DNA of 64,000 nucleotides from Meloidogyne chitwoodi. Its lineage: Eukaryota; Nematoda; Chromadorea; Rhabditida; Meloidogynidae. Position 1 is the first letter of the stretch; each line of letters starts with the position of its first letter. A model generated the notes under the pieces. It had not been told where the DNA came from, made no database searches, and was given only the letters and a program-made list of their open reading frames with translations. Below are positions 12,752 to 24,496 of this stretch, piece after piece. The translations under genes and the position numbers were made by a program. The stretch lies in contig JACZZP010000024.1 of the NCBI GenBank assembly GCA_015183035.1, positions 1 through 64,000 of the forward strand. The letters are read 5' to 3'.

Positions 12752-14004
12752 TTTATTAATTATTTATTATTTAATTATATTTTTGCTAAATTAAAATTTT
12801 TATAATGAACTAAATTTAAATAAAAAATTCAAAAAAATATTTTGTAGTTAAATTAAAAATTTTTTCTTATACTAGTAAAAATTGTTTGTATTTCGTGTTA
12901 TTACATATAAAATAGTATATTAGTAAATATAATTTTATCATTCTAGGCTAGTTTTTAAAAAAGATTTTATTTCTTTGTATATTAAAAAATAGAGTTGTAA
13001 CTACAAATCTTTTAACAGTAAATTCACTAAATCGAAGATTATCGTTTTTGAAACTTAAATAATTTAGGCAAACACTCAATTTACAAAATATTAAAAAAAT
13101 AAAATAAATGAGATTATTCGAAAATATTAAATTATTTTTTAAAAATGATATATACTTTGACCAAAAGTGTTTAGAAATATATAAGTACCGGTTCATTTAT
13201 GCTTTTTAATAACTTAATTTTTTAAAAAGCCTACGCTGCATTGAGATAAGAAATTTAAAACAAAAAAAGATTTCGATGTAGCTTACTATTAAGACTTAAA
13301 AAAAGTTTAGAATCTTGGGAAAAAATGTTGAAATATATCAAATTAAAATTTAATTGAGATAAAGCAAAATATTATTTGTTATAATACAGTATTTTTAATT
13401 ATTTACCCAAATTAAATTATTTAATTGAAAATAAATTCTAAAATAAAATTATTTTAATTTTTAAAGCAAAATTTAATTTTAAAAAAGCTAATTTTGAAAC
13501 AAAAAATTCACACACATTTTAAAAAAGAAATTAAAATAAAATATTTTTAAATATACTGAAATATATATAATATTAAAAATTAGATTTTTGAATAAATAAA
13601 TAATTTATTTATTTTTTAAAAATTATAAAGCTTGTGTAAAAAAAACTAAAAATGGAGTTTATTAAAATAAATAAATATATAAAAATCTGCAGAATTAATT
13701 AACTGAGAATATTTGATGAGAATATATCTTTTTTTAATTAATTTTAAAGAAATAAAGGAAATTTGTATAAATAATTTTTATAGCAACAAATAAAATATTT
13801 ATTTAATTAAAATAAAATATAAATATATATTTTAATTAATTTTTTCAATTTTTTTTTCAAATTTTAAAAATTAGGAAAAAATTTTGAAGTTAAATAATGA
13901 CATCATAAATAAATTTAAAAAATATTAAATTTAAATAAAAAAATGATAATATCAACTTTTCGGAAAATTTTGGTTAGATTTGGAAGAATTACCTCCACTA
14001 ATCC

Positions 14005-14040
14005 TTTTAGCCATTAATTTAATAATGGATTACAAAAATA
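14005..14040 (+). repeat. Dispersed hairpin element (copy 1)
   Basis: TTTTAG followed by a stem CCATTA/TAATGG and then ATTACAAAAATA, with a ~90-bp AT-rich tail containing ATTAATTAAAAG. It is a member of the family described at 40065 and closest to the copies at 17131 and 34915. Confidence 0.7.
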
Positions 14041-14735
14041 CTTAATCATTAATTTGTAAAAATAATATTAAATCACAAGACAATATTAAGTATTAATTAA
14101 AAGAATTATTTGAAATATTATCTATTAAACAAAAAAATAATAATAATAAAATCAGGCATGGACACTGAAACTAATTTTGGTATATTATCTAGATATATCA
14201 GAGGATCTATATCCGTTTTATATCTGTGTTCTAATTTACTATATCCGTCCGCTGATATATCTTTTTCTCAAAATGGTCAATACACTTGAAATTTTCAAAA
14301 TGCTCAAAACAAAGAGAGGGTTTGAAGGGGATATTTTTTATAAATGTATGAAGAGTCTTAAAATTTTTAAAATAAAATTAGTTATTTTTTCACATACAAA
14401 AGAATACAGTAACTTTTAATTTTTCGATTTTTCTTAAAAGTTTTCAGAATTTGTTTATTTTTATTATATTTTTTAATTTTGACTTGAGATTAAAATTATT
14501 TTAAACTATTTTTTATTTTTTTATTTTTTTTATTTTTGCTTTAATAAATTTAAACAGCTATATCAAGTTTATGTGCACTTTAATTTTTTTTAAATACCTT
14601 TATTTAAATATTTATTTTTTTTTTAATTTTATTTTTTTAATTTTATTTTTTTTAATTTAATTTTTTATTATTTTTTAAGTCACAAAAGGACAACAAATAT
14701 AATATTTAAAAAAACAGATTTTAAATTTTCTGTCC

Positions 14736-14775
14736 TATAAATACCTTCAAAAAGAGTGCTAAACATCATTTCAGG
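14736..14775 (+). promoter_or_regulatory. TATA-like box and possible trans-splice acceptor of the cellulase gene
   Basis: CTATAAATA lies about 40 bp upstream of the first ATG. CATCATTTCAG ends at 14774, 8 bp before that ATG, with no obvious exon upstream. The TTTCAG could serve spliced-leader trans-splicing, which is common in nematodes, or be a cis acceptor for an unseen first exon. Both readings are inference. Confidence 0.4.
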
Positions 14776-14781
14776 TAGAAA

Positions 14782-15930
14782 ATGAATTTATAGCCCTTAC
14801 ATTTGTTTTTATATTTTTAAAAGAATTAAATGGTGCTTCTCCTCCTTTTGGTCAACTTTCTGTTAAAGGTATTAATTAAATTAATTTTTTTAAAAATATT
14901 TATAATTAAAAATTAATTTAATTTTAGGCACAAAAGTTTATGGATCAAATAATCAACCAGTTATATTATCTGGAATGTCACTCTTTTGGTCACAATGGAG
15001 TGAAGGTTCTGTCTTTTATACAGCAAATACTATTCAATCTTTAAAATGTAATTGGAATTCTAATCTTGTCAGAGCAGCAATGGGAATAGAAAATGGTGGT
15101 TATTTGACTAATCCTAATGTTGAACAGGCTAAGATTGAGACAGTTATTAAAGCAGCTATAGCTCAGGGAATTTATGTTATTGTTGATTGGCATGATCATA
15201 ATGCTCAAAATCATGTTGATCAAGCAGTAAATTTATTTTTTTAATTATTTTAATTTATTATTTAGGTAAATTTCTTTACTTATATTGCTAAAACTTATGG
15301 AAACAATCCAAATATAATTTATGAAACATTTAACGAACCTTTACAAATTGACTGGAAAATAGTTAAAAGTTATCACGAGAAAGTCGTTGCAGCCATTCGT
15401 AAATATGATAAAAAGAATTTAATTATTCTTGGTACAACTACTTGGTCTCAGGATGTTGATATTGCAGCAGCAAACCCTGTGAGTGGATCTAATCTTTGTT
15501 ATACTCTTCACTACTATGCTGCTTCACATAAACAGGAGTTACGGAACAAAGCTCAGGCAGCTTTGAATAAGGTAAAATTAAAAGAATTTTTTTTAATTTA
15601 TTTTTATAGGGTGTTTGCCTTTTTGTAACTGAATATGGCACAGTTGATGCTAGTGGTGGTGGTAGTGTAGATGTTACATCTTCAAACCAATGGTGGTCAT
15701 TTTTAGATTCAAATAAAATTTCTCATGCCAATTGGGCATTAGATAATAAAGCAGAAGCTGCTGCTGCATTAACCCCTGGTACTACTCCTTCACAAGTTGG
15801 GGATGATTCTCGTCTAACAACTTCTGGCAAATTGGTCAAAAATAAACTTAAATCTATGAAAAATGGTTTTTTTTTTTAATTTAAAATTTAATTAAATATA
15901 TATTTTTTAGGTATAAATTGTTCTGGATGA
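14782..15930 (+). CDS. eng: GH5 endo-beta-1,4-glucanase (cellulase), secreted; frameshift at the start
   Basis: A glycoside hydrolase family 5 cellulase, the type plant-parasitic nematodes secrete to loosen plant cell walls and acquired from bacteria. Exons: 14782-14868, 14928-15226, 15266-15571, 15610-15865 and 15911-15930. The catalytic domain starts at FGQLSVKG. IIYETFNEPLQI holds the acid/base Glu, CLFVTEYGT the nucleophile Glu, and YVIVDWHDH and LCYTLHYYA are further conserved GH5 segments. The C-terminus is SMKNGINCSG, with no linker or cellulose-binding module. The exons sum to 968 bp, one base short of a whole number of codons. The shift lies just after the ATG, where ATGAATTTATAG stops at once. 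The other frame reads a normal hydrophobic signal peptide (FIALTFVFIFLKELNG) into the domain. A lost T in a T-run explains this as assembly error or pseudogenisation. A poly(A) signal AATAAA is at 15962. Confidence 0.92.
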
Positions 15931-18519
15931 AAAAAGAATTTTTCATTTCTAAGAGAAGAAAAATAAAATTAAAGAGTTTAGTTAGATTTAAATAATAATT
16001 TTAATTAAATGATATGATGTATTAATTAGTAATATTCATTTTCTGCCTGTAAAATATTTAAAAGATTTAGTAAATAAAATTATATAAAAATGTTTAAATT
16101 TGATTAAAGTAAAGGGTGGATGTTTAGTCATAAAAATGACAATTTTCCACTGACCTATTTATCCACTATAAGGATTTGTGTAAAAATTAGTCCATTAGAT
16201 TTTAGGTAAAATTCTTCAAAATTTTTTTAATATTTAGCCTGTTAGTATATTTAATTAATTTAGTTATTTTTCCGTTTTGACAAAAAAATTCGTCAAATTT
16301 TGTCCGCAATTTTTTATAATTATTTTTATTGTTCAGATGTTGTGGAAAGATTGGATGGTCAATCCTCTGATAGTTCATTTTTCATATTTTTCAATTATAC
16401 GAACATAACAATTTTGTAAAGACAATTAAAAGTTCATTTTCAAATCTTAGAAAAATACAAATTATTTTTTAAATTAATTTAAATAATAAATAGTATAATA
16501 AAAAATATTTTCCCTAAAAATCCTCTTATCCTTTAATTAATTTAGGAATTAAAAAAACATTTTAATTAATTTATTTATTTTTTAAATTTAAATATTCTTT
16601 TTAAACAAAACAAAAATAATATTTAAATAAATAAATATTTACATAATTGTTGAAACAAATAAATAAATAAACCCCCAACTATTTATTTCCATGGTAGCCT
16701 TTATTCTTTATTTATCGACAAAAGAATTAAATAACAGTCTTAAATTTAAAACTCTCTTTTCTTCAGAAATTATTTAAAAAATAATTATAATAATTGAAAA
16801 AAGGAAAAATATTAATTTTTTGATATTTAATTTTAAATTCAAATTTTCGAACATTTCTCTTTAATATATTTATAAAATCACATTTTTTAACAACTTTTTA
16901 CCAATTTTAATCAAATAAAATTGAATTGTTTGTCTATTTAAAAATTGCTCTTTGCCATTCCTAAAAATTTTTGTCATTTTTTAATCATTTCCTAATTTTA
17001 ATATATTTAATTTTTCAAAATAAATAAATAACTTTTTTATAAAACATTAATTTTATTGTAAAAGACACAATCTTCGCAGCATGGCAAACCCAATGGGTCA
17101 AAATCGTTTGTTTTAATTAAAAATTATAATTTTTAGCCATTAATAATGGCTTACAAAAATTAAAAAAAGAAGACAATAGACAAGGTGTGTTGAAAATGAG
17201 AAATTTTAGGTATTAATTAAAAAATTTAAAGAAATATTATATATTAAAAAAATATATTGATTAATTTATTAAATATTTTTTAGATTTATAAATATTCAAA
17301 TTAGTTAGAATATTTTGCTTTAATTTTTATTTTTTGCTATATAAATTTCAATAAAATTTATATTAAAATTTTTCATAAAAATACTGAAAATTAAATTTAT
17401 ATAAATTTCTTTCAATTATTCACTTTTTTCAAAAAAATATTTTCAATATCTCAATCTTCCATAAAATTGTTAATAAAATATATTTTTTAGTCGTCAACCC
17501 AATTAAAAAAATAATAAAACACGCGCGAACTCGTTACTACTTTTTATGAGTCATCAAAAAATTGACTCATCCATTTTTCAACATTCTCCAATTAAAAAAA
17601 AGAGAATTTTTTTTTGAGAAAATTATTTTTTTCAATAAAATACTTTCACTGTTTTTTAATATAATTTTTAAAATTTTTCTTTTCTTTGTCCAACTGAAAA
17701 AGGATCCTTAACATTTCCATTCCACTTTTTTAAGCTATATTAACTACAGTTTGTCTTTGTTTTTTAATTAATTTTTATAAAAAAAAATATAAAAAATAAT
17801 TTTACTAATTAATTTTAATTAATTCAAGAGAGTTTTGTACTTCTCAACTTTTATTAATTTTAAAATTAAATTTAATATTCCTTATTTTAATGAATTCTTT
17901 CTTTTTTTTAAAATTAAACCTAAAAACCTTTTTTATTTTCTTTACTTTTTTTACGTTTATGGGTATTTATTGATCTCTTTTCTGTCAGTCAAAACAGACT
18001 GTCAGATTGAAGGGGGGTGACGGATTGTGATGATGATGGCTCTTTTCATGCATCGCTCACAACAACCACTACTCTCTAAAATATAAAATAAATTTATTTA
18101 GATGCTCAAAATAAGCTCAACAATTTTTTTCTTCTTTTATTTTTTCACTAATTTATTTATTTTTAAATTTTATTTAACTAAAATAAAAAATTATTAAATT
18201 AAAATTAATTTTATTTTACACATATAGGTATTTATTTAATATTTATTCTTTCTTTGTTTTTCATAAATTTATTTATTGCTCGTTATATTAATTTATTTAA
18301 AAAAAAATTTTTCTGATCTTCAGAAATTTAAAAATAAAATTAAACACACTAATTTGGCCTAAATTTTAAAAAATATTAGTCAGTGATGAACACTTTGATT
18401 TTTATTTTTATATTCATTTATATAATGCCTTAAACCGCTTTTTAATTTTTTTATAAAAATAAACTATTTAGATTAATAAAATATTTTTTAAATAAATTAG
18501 AATTAAATATTCTATTAAA
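15931..18519. other. Intergenic, cellulase to Clc-like gene
   Basis: About 2.6 kb of AT-rich sequence with a hairpin element at 17131-17160. No gene is recognised. The last few hundred bases should hold the Clc-like promoter. A short palindromic motif built on GAGTCA/TGACTC is visible near 17548-17572. The open frame at 17835-18020 is phenylalanine-rich low complexity. Confidence 0.6.
17131..17160 (+). repeat. Dispersed hairpin element (copy 2)
   Basis: TTTTAGCCAT, loop TAATA, ATGGCTTACAAAAAT: a 6-bp stem AGCCAT/ATGGCT. The tail shares GGTATTAATTAAAAAATTT with the copies at 14005 and 34915. Confidence 0.7.
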
Positions 18520-21500
18520 ATGACATCATCACCTTTGAGAACTTCAATTATTACAAGTGCTATAATATTCACAATTATTGGAATGGGTCTTTCAATTGCA
18601 GCTTTATTAAGTCCTTCTTGGCAGGTTATTTTAAAATTAGATATTTTTAATAATTTTTTAAATTTAGGTAGTTAATTTACAAGAATATAATTCAGTCCAT
18701 GAACACGGCCTTTGGTTAGATTGTATTAGACACATTCGTGATGTTACTGGAGTTTTGTTAAGAAGGTTTTTTAAATTTAAATATTATAATTTAATTTTTT
18801 TAATATTTTTTAAGATATTTAACAGAGACGGAACCTCTTCATTGTGTTTACAAATTCGATTATGACAAGCAAGTGAATTTTTGTTTTAATTTAATTTAAA
18901 ATAATTATATTTAATTTTAAAATTAATTAAATTTAAGAGTTTTGAGAATTAATTTTCATTAAAAATTTGCATTAATCTTAACCTAATACTATGAAAAGTC
19001 AATTAAATATTCAACAACCACTTTCTATAAAAGAAAAAATAACTCTAGATTTCCAAAACTTTTAGCTTAATGCAAAGCATTAGCTTACAAAAATACGGTT
19101 ATCCTGAAAGCTTTACTATCGATCTTCATAATAATGAAGATATTTATTTATATTAATTTATAAATTAACTAATTTGTATTATTCATAAAAATTAATTAAT
19201 TAGTAGACTCACTCATTTTTGCAGGCTAAAAATCTAAAATATTTTCTTATATGTCTAATCGTTTTTTTGTATTATTATATTCTTTATTAGAGCCAAAATT
19301 AATTTTGGTAACTCTCATTTTGCAGATTATTTAGTAATTTTATTTGAACAAAAGCATACCGTCATAAAATTTAAATTATGCTCTATTCAATTTTAGCCAA
19401 AACATTTAGCTTACAAAAATAATACATAACATCCCAACATTTTCAATCTACTTACTAAATAATAAAATATTTAATTTATAATAAATTAAATAATTTATAT
19501 TATTCATAAAAATGAAATTAATAATTTAATTTTTTGCTTGCTAAAAACTTTTATTATACAAAGTCTCTCTTTAAATGTAAAATTCTCGATAATTAATTAA
19601 AGTTTAAATGATTTAATGATTGTGGGGAATTCTTGTTGGAAGTTTGTCCATTCTAAAGTTAACTTTATGATCCATTAGGAATTCCATCTGTTTTGGAAAA
19701 AAATATTAAATTAAAATTTTCCTGATTTTAGCTAAATACAAAGTATTCAGCTTCCAAAAATACAATTATTCCAAAGGAATTAATTTATTTTAGCAATAAT
19801 GAATTGTTTATATTTTATTTATAAATTGAATAATTTATATTATTCAATTTAAAATTAATAAAAATGTAAATTATAGCTTATTATCAGTGCTTGGAAGCTC
19901 GTACCAAAATTCGTACTCGTACTCGTCCTCGTACTCGTACTTTGGTACGAAGTACGAGTACGAGCAAAAAATAAAAGCAGTACGAAGTACGAGTACGAGT
20001 ACGAGGGAAAAAAATGACTAAAATACGAGGTACGAGGCATAAGTACGAGCTCGTACTCTCGTACTTAAGGTTTAAATTTTCGCCAAATTTCTTTCTTTCT
20101 TTTCCATGCGGAAATAAAATTTTCACTCCATTCCTCTTCCCTCAGTTTATTTTTACAAGCGAGAAAAGAAAAGGAATGTTTATATATATGTAATTTACTT
20201 AATTTTTCTAAGTATGCATCTATGGTTTAGTGGTTAGTGTTTTAGTCTGTTTTAGTAAATTGGTTGAGGTTCGAATTCTTTAATAAGGGAAAGGAATTTT
20301 GAGTTATTAATTGCTGCTAGAGTCATTTCTGTTTTAAAAATTTTAGAAGCAAAATTAAATCAGAAATTTTCTCCTACGGCACTAAAAAAGTGCAATTTTT
20401 GGCAACAGATGTTTAAAAATTTTAAAAATTTTTGCCTGCAGCGCTGAAAATGATGAATTTTTGGCTACTAAGTGCAATAATGTTTCAAAATTTTCGCCTG
20501 CGGCGCTATAAAAAAACTAACTTTATGAAAATTTACCCAAAACGCAAGAAAAAAATATAAGGAAAGTACGAGGTACGAGTACGAGGGGAAAAATAAGACT
20601 GGTACGAGGTACGAGTACGAATACGAGGAAAAAATAAAGACAGTACGAGGTACGAGTACGAGTACGAGGGAAAAATTGATACTGGTACGAAGTACGAGCA
20701 AAATTGAAATTTCCAAGCACTGCTTATTATGCAATAATTTAATCTATGTTTATTAAAAAATACTTTGGCCAAAAATTGTTCGTTATTTTTATTTCTAACA
20801 TTTTTGGCCACATTCAAATTAAAATATAATTTATTTTTATAAATATCGTTTTATTCTAATCTCTTCTTTATGATCTAATAATAAAATAAGTATTAGGGCA
20901 AATCAATTAATTTTTTTAGAATATTCCTATAAATCCAAAAACGTTTAGGAAGGTTCGACCTAACAAGGAAAAATTACAAAAAAAGTTAGTTCACTTTGTA
21001 ATTTTATATTTTTTGTACAAAAGCCTATCAAATCATTTACATAAAATTTAGCTTGTCCTACTCGATTTTAGCTAAATAATTATTTATTAGCTTCCAAAAA
21101 TATAATCTGCACAAAAAGTCGAAGTTCTGTTCTAAATAATTAAATATTTAATTTATAATACTTTGAAATTAAATAATTTATATTATTTATAAGAAATATC
21201 AAAACACTAATTAACCAAATTAAAAAATACCTAAAATTTTACAAACATTTTTAACCGACTAAAAACTAGCTTATTTTAAAGTTAGTCAATCGCTTTTTAA
21301 TAAAAAAAAATCCAAATGGAAGCACCAAAATGAATAGAGGAAGATCAGTTTGTACCTAGATATTTAATTTTTATTTGAGCGAAAGAATAGAACATAATTA
21401 GGCATTACAGAAATTTTGAAGATCCAGTCGGTTAAAAATTTACTTTCGTTTATTATATTTATATCTGTTTAATAATAATTATTATTATTCTTTTTATTTA

Positions 21501-24116
21501 AAATACAAATTTAAATAATAATAAAGTTTGGATTCTATACGTATGGCTGTTTGCTTTATTTTTGTAAGCTAAAGTATCGTTTAGCTAAATTTTTAATTAA
21601 ATATCAAGGTTTTTTTTAAAATGAGTTAACTAATTTAATTCTTTACTATATTTACATTTGGTAAATATCCAGTTGAATGCCTACCATTCCGCAAAGAGAA
21701 TTCGCTCTTTTCTTTTCTTCTCTTGCATTTTTGGCATTAGGAGAAGTGCACGCTTATTTTTCCTTCTCCGCTATAATATGCCTTTTGCACTTGGAAAGAA
21801 AGGGATAAAATAATTAAAATTAATTAATAATAAAGTGATTAAGATTCAGAATTGCCGTCAGATGAGACATATTACAGAAACTGAATTACCGAAATATTTG
21901 TCCTTTTACTGGTTTTTATCCTTCATTATAATCCCTAAAAGGTTGTTATCCATCTGATCTTCTACAAATATATTTTAGAATGTTGTCCAAATTTATGTTC
22001 TTTGATTATTAATATTTGGTCACTTTTAAAATAGATATATTTTCACTTTATTATTAATTAATTTTAATTATTTTATCCCTTTCTTTCCAAGTGCAAAAAG
22101 GCATATTATAGCGGAGAAGGAAAAATAAGCGTGCACTTCTCCTAACGCCAAAAATGCAAGAGAAGGAAAGAAAAGAGCGAATTCTCTTTGCGGACAGGTA
22201 GGACATCAACTGGACATTTTTACCTTTACATTTTTAAATAAGTTATTAAATTTTAGGTATTCCGGGACTTTTGATATAGAAGATGATAATTCACCCGTCG
22301 GTGAAGTAAACAGACATAAATTTTATGGTTGGCATACAGCAACAATTATAATGCTTGTATTAATTAATTAAAAATATTTAAATATTATTTTAATTGAAGA
22401 TAATTGGATTAATAACAAGTTTTTGTTCAATATGTTTAGGTGCTTGTAGTTGTGCTATTCCTTCATTAACTTTAATTTTTACAACAACAATTTTATTAAC
22501 TAGTAAGAAAATATTATAGTAATATTTTTAAACAAATTAATTGGAATCCAAACCCCCCAATAATTTTTACAAAATTAAAAAATAATTATTTTTTTCAGCT
22601 TTTCTTTCTTCAGTAGCTGAGGGAGTATTTTTTTTCTTTTCACATCGTGCTGATAATCGTTTTGTTAAAGGAATTGTTGGGACATATGAAGTTTTATTTA
22701 ATTAATTTATTTTTAAATTTATTTTAAAAAGCAACGTGTTGGTTTAGCTTTCTTTTTACAAATGGGTGCTTGTTTTTTCCATTTTATTGCTTTTCTTATT
22801 GCAATGATGGCTACTTTGTTAGTTTATTAAATTAATTTATTTTAATTTAATTTATTTTTTTAAATTAGTTTTGCATTTTCTTCTAAAAATTCTCCACTTA
22901 ATCATGGAAATTCTTCTTCAATTTATTCATCAAAAAATAATTTAACTGGAATTGGAAGGTTTTTATTTTTTAAATCAATTATATTTAATTTTCTTATTTC
23001 TTTTTAATTACTCAAAATTAGTTTTATTTTGTCTTGTATTTTCAGTAAATTTTAAAAAATTCCAATTTTTTCAAAAATTTCCGATATATGTTGATCTAGT
23101 CAATACCGAAAATAATACTTGGGTAATAAACAAAATAAAAGCCTGAATCCGGTCAAAAAAGAAAACTTTATTTTTTCTGGAGTTTAGATACTAGATACAT
23201 TCAAGGTCAATAAAATAAATAATCCATATCAATTATTTTTAAAAATTCTCATCTTTAAAACTCACAGAAAATTCTCTTTAAATTAAAAATTAATTATTAG
23301 ATCAACAAATCCTTCTGATCAAACTCGCCCACTTTTACGTCAAGCACCACCGCCACCCTTACAAATTAATTCTCGCCCTGGTTCTTCCTCTGCTATACAA
23401 AATTTTGATTATATGGGACAAGAAACACCTCAAGGATCTCTTTCACTTAATTCTGGTGCTATTCCATCACATAATTATAATATTTCAAAGGCCACAAAAC
23501 AACAATATTATCTTCCGCCAGGAAAATCTGCTTCTCTCCGACATGAATCGTAAATAAAAATTTTTTTCTTGATAATTGTTGGGTATAAATATATAGTAAA
23601 AAATAGGATTCCTCTACTTTACAAAACAAAAATAAGATAAATTTGTCCTTTAGGGAAAAATTGACATTTTGCCACTTTACACATCGTCAGTCAACGTAGA
23701 AAAAATTTTTCCGCTACTGAAAATACTGTAAATGCCATTTACTCTTTTAAGTTTTTCACCCTAAACTTGAGCTTGGTTTTTCTTCAAAGAAATACTTTTT
23801 TTTAACTGATGATGTGTTTTAGTGGCAAAATGTCAATTTTTACCTTTAGGACAAAACATTTATTTTTTATAATTTTAGGATTTTATTTTTAAATTTAATA
23901 TTAAAGATCATATTATTTTTTATTATTTAAAGCTCAACAGAATTTGATCATCAAATATTTGCCCAAGAACAATTAAATCAACAACCAACACCAAAAACAC
24001 GTTCACAATATTATTCTAGACAAAATGAAAGATTTGAACGTGTTCAACAACAAATTGGTGATTCTATGCCTGAATTGTGTGGAAGAATTAGTCAAAAATC
24101 AGAAACTTGTGTTTAA
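18520..24116 (+). CDS. Clc-like (claudin/PMP22-superfamily) four-transmembrane protein
   Basis: Ten exons join in phase to 386 residues: 18520-18624, 18668-18765, 18815-18868, 22257-22356, 22400-22502, 22599-22690, 22732-22817, 22869-22958, 23301-23549 and 23933-24116. The protein has four membrane segments. The first extracellular loop carries the claudin signature: SPSWQ, then HGLWLDC, then PLHCVYKFDYD (W, GLW, C, C). FYGWHTATIIM, FSHRADNRFVKGIVGTYE and QRVGLAFFLQMG are typical of the nematode Clc-like family (Pfam Clc-like), which acts in cell junctions and membranes. A cytoplasmic tail of about 150 residues, rich in S, Q, P and N, follows. Intron 3 appears to use a GC donor (GCAAGT at 18869), the only choice that keeps the frame. 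It is 3.4 kb long and packed with mobile elements, while the other introns are short. The gene looks intact. A poly(A) signal AATAAA is at 24128. Confidence 0.88.
19061..19095 (+). repeat. Dispersed hairpin element (copy 3)
   Basis: Stem AGCTTAATGC with GCATTAGCT (one bulge), loop AAA, then TACAAAAATAC. It lies in intron 3 of the Clc-like gene. Its tail runs to GTATTATTCATAAAAATTAAT. Confidence 0.72.
19391..19421 (+). repeat. Dispersed hairpin element (copy 4)
   Basis: TTTTAGCCAAAACATTTAGC then TTACAAAAATA. The stem is weak. The tail contains TTACTAAATAAT and AATAATTTATATTATTC, the family's downstream block. Confidence 0.65.
19726..19764 (+). repeat. Dispersed hairpin element (copy 5)
   Basis: AGCTAAATAC, loop AAA, GTATTCAGCT then TCCAAAAATA. 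The downstream block AATAATTTATATTATTC is conserved. Confidence 0.72.
19884..20722. mobile_element. hAT-like MITE with internal GTACGAG repeats
   Basis: The ends CAGTGCTTGGAA and TTCCAAGCACTG are perfect inverted repeats, flanked by a perfect 8-bp duplication CTTATTAT (19876-19883 and 20723-20730). CAG-type ends with 8-bp target duplications are the hallmark of hAT transposons. Inside each end lies a degenerate simple repeat based on GTACGAG (19897-20060 and 20565-20700). The middle carries a tRNA-like segment (20217-20290). There is no transposase. The serine/arginine-rich minus-strand open frames here are repeat artefacts. Confidence 0.88.
20217..20290 (+). repeat. tRNA-like (SINE-type) segment inside the hAT-like MITE
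   Basis: TGGTTTAGTGGTTAG resembles a pol III box A (tRNA D-arm). GGTTCGAATTC about 43 bp downstream is a good box B (T-arm). I could not draw a full cloverleaf with a convincing acceptor stem, so this looks like a decayed tRNA or SINE head rather than a functional tRNA. Confidence 0.55.
21067..21101 (+). repeat. Dispersed hairpin element (copy 6)
   Basis: AGCTAAATAATTATTTATTAGCT forms a long stem, followed by TCCAAAAATATA. The tail includes AATTAAATATTTAATTTATA and AATAATTTATATTATT. Confidence 0.72.
21556..21594 (-). repeat. Dispersed hairpin element (copy 7)
   Basis: On the minus strand: AGCTAAACGATACTTTAGCT then TACAAAAATAAAG. It is oriented opposite to the other copies in this intron. 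Confidence 0.68.
21663..22225. mobile_element. Foldback element with ~175-bp arms
   Basis: The sequence from about 21663 to 21838 is the reverse complement of about 22048 to 22225. The arms include GAGAATTCGCTCTTTTCTTT and its complement, and are interrupted by small differences. The ends read GTAGGACATCAACTGGACAT inward. A similar end (GTAGGACATCAAATGGACAT) recurs at 46941. The element lies at the 3' end of Clc-like intron 3, just before exon 4. Confidence 0.8.
23644..23853. mobile_element. Small inverted-repeat element in Clc-like intron 9
   Basis: Left arm TGTCCTTTAGGGAAAAATTG, continuing ACATTTTGCCAC, pairs with right arm GTGGCAAAATGTCAATTTTT, continuing ACCTTTAGGACA. The arms are about 45 bp around a ~115-bp core. 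There is no coding capacity. Confidence 0.7.
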
Positions 24117-24496
24117 ACAATTGAAAAAATAAAATAAAAAAGAGATGATCTCTTATTTGAAAAAAATTAATTCGGCTTGATCGGTTTTTTCTGTAAAAAA
24201 CTGACCGAACCTTTCGTTAATTCTCTATATATTTATGGGATTTCACTGACAAAAATTCAAAAAAAAATATTCTCGAGAAATTTAAAAATTCCGAAATTTT
24301 TTAATTTCAGTCTTTTCGGTGCAATCCTTTTTATTAGAGTGCAGCCCCAATCAAATGGACGGCCCCTACTTTTTATATATTTTTTTTTTGATGGATTTTG
24401 AATATAATATAAAAGCATTTATATTTATTTTACTTTTTATATTGTAACTTAATGAAAATAATAAATCGAGAAAAAGGTAATTCTACTAAAGGATTT

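Larger units (their letters stand above)
12752..14781. other. Intergenic, chemoreceptor to cellulase (divergent promoters)
   Basis: Two kilobases of AT-rich DNA with long A/T runs. It contains one dispersed hairpin element (14005-14040) and, at about 14190-14275, a short inverted repeat built on AGATATATCAG and CTGATATATCT. Short open frames here (12948-13196 on the minus strand, 14177-14419 on the plus strand) are low-complexity and unsupported. Confidence 0.6.

Noticed and set aside
12948..13196. Small minus-strand gene in the chemoreceptor-cellulase interval
   Set aside because: Phenylalanine/asparagine/lysine-rich translation of AT-rich DNA, no homology recognised, no consistent splice signals.
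20217..20290. Functional tRNA gene
   Set aside because: Box A and B are present but I could not form a convincing acceptor or anticodon stem; it lies inside a MITE.
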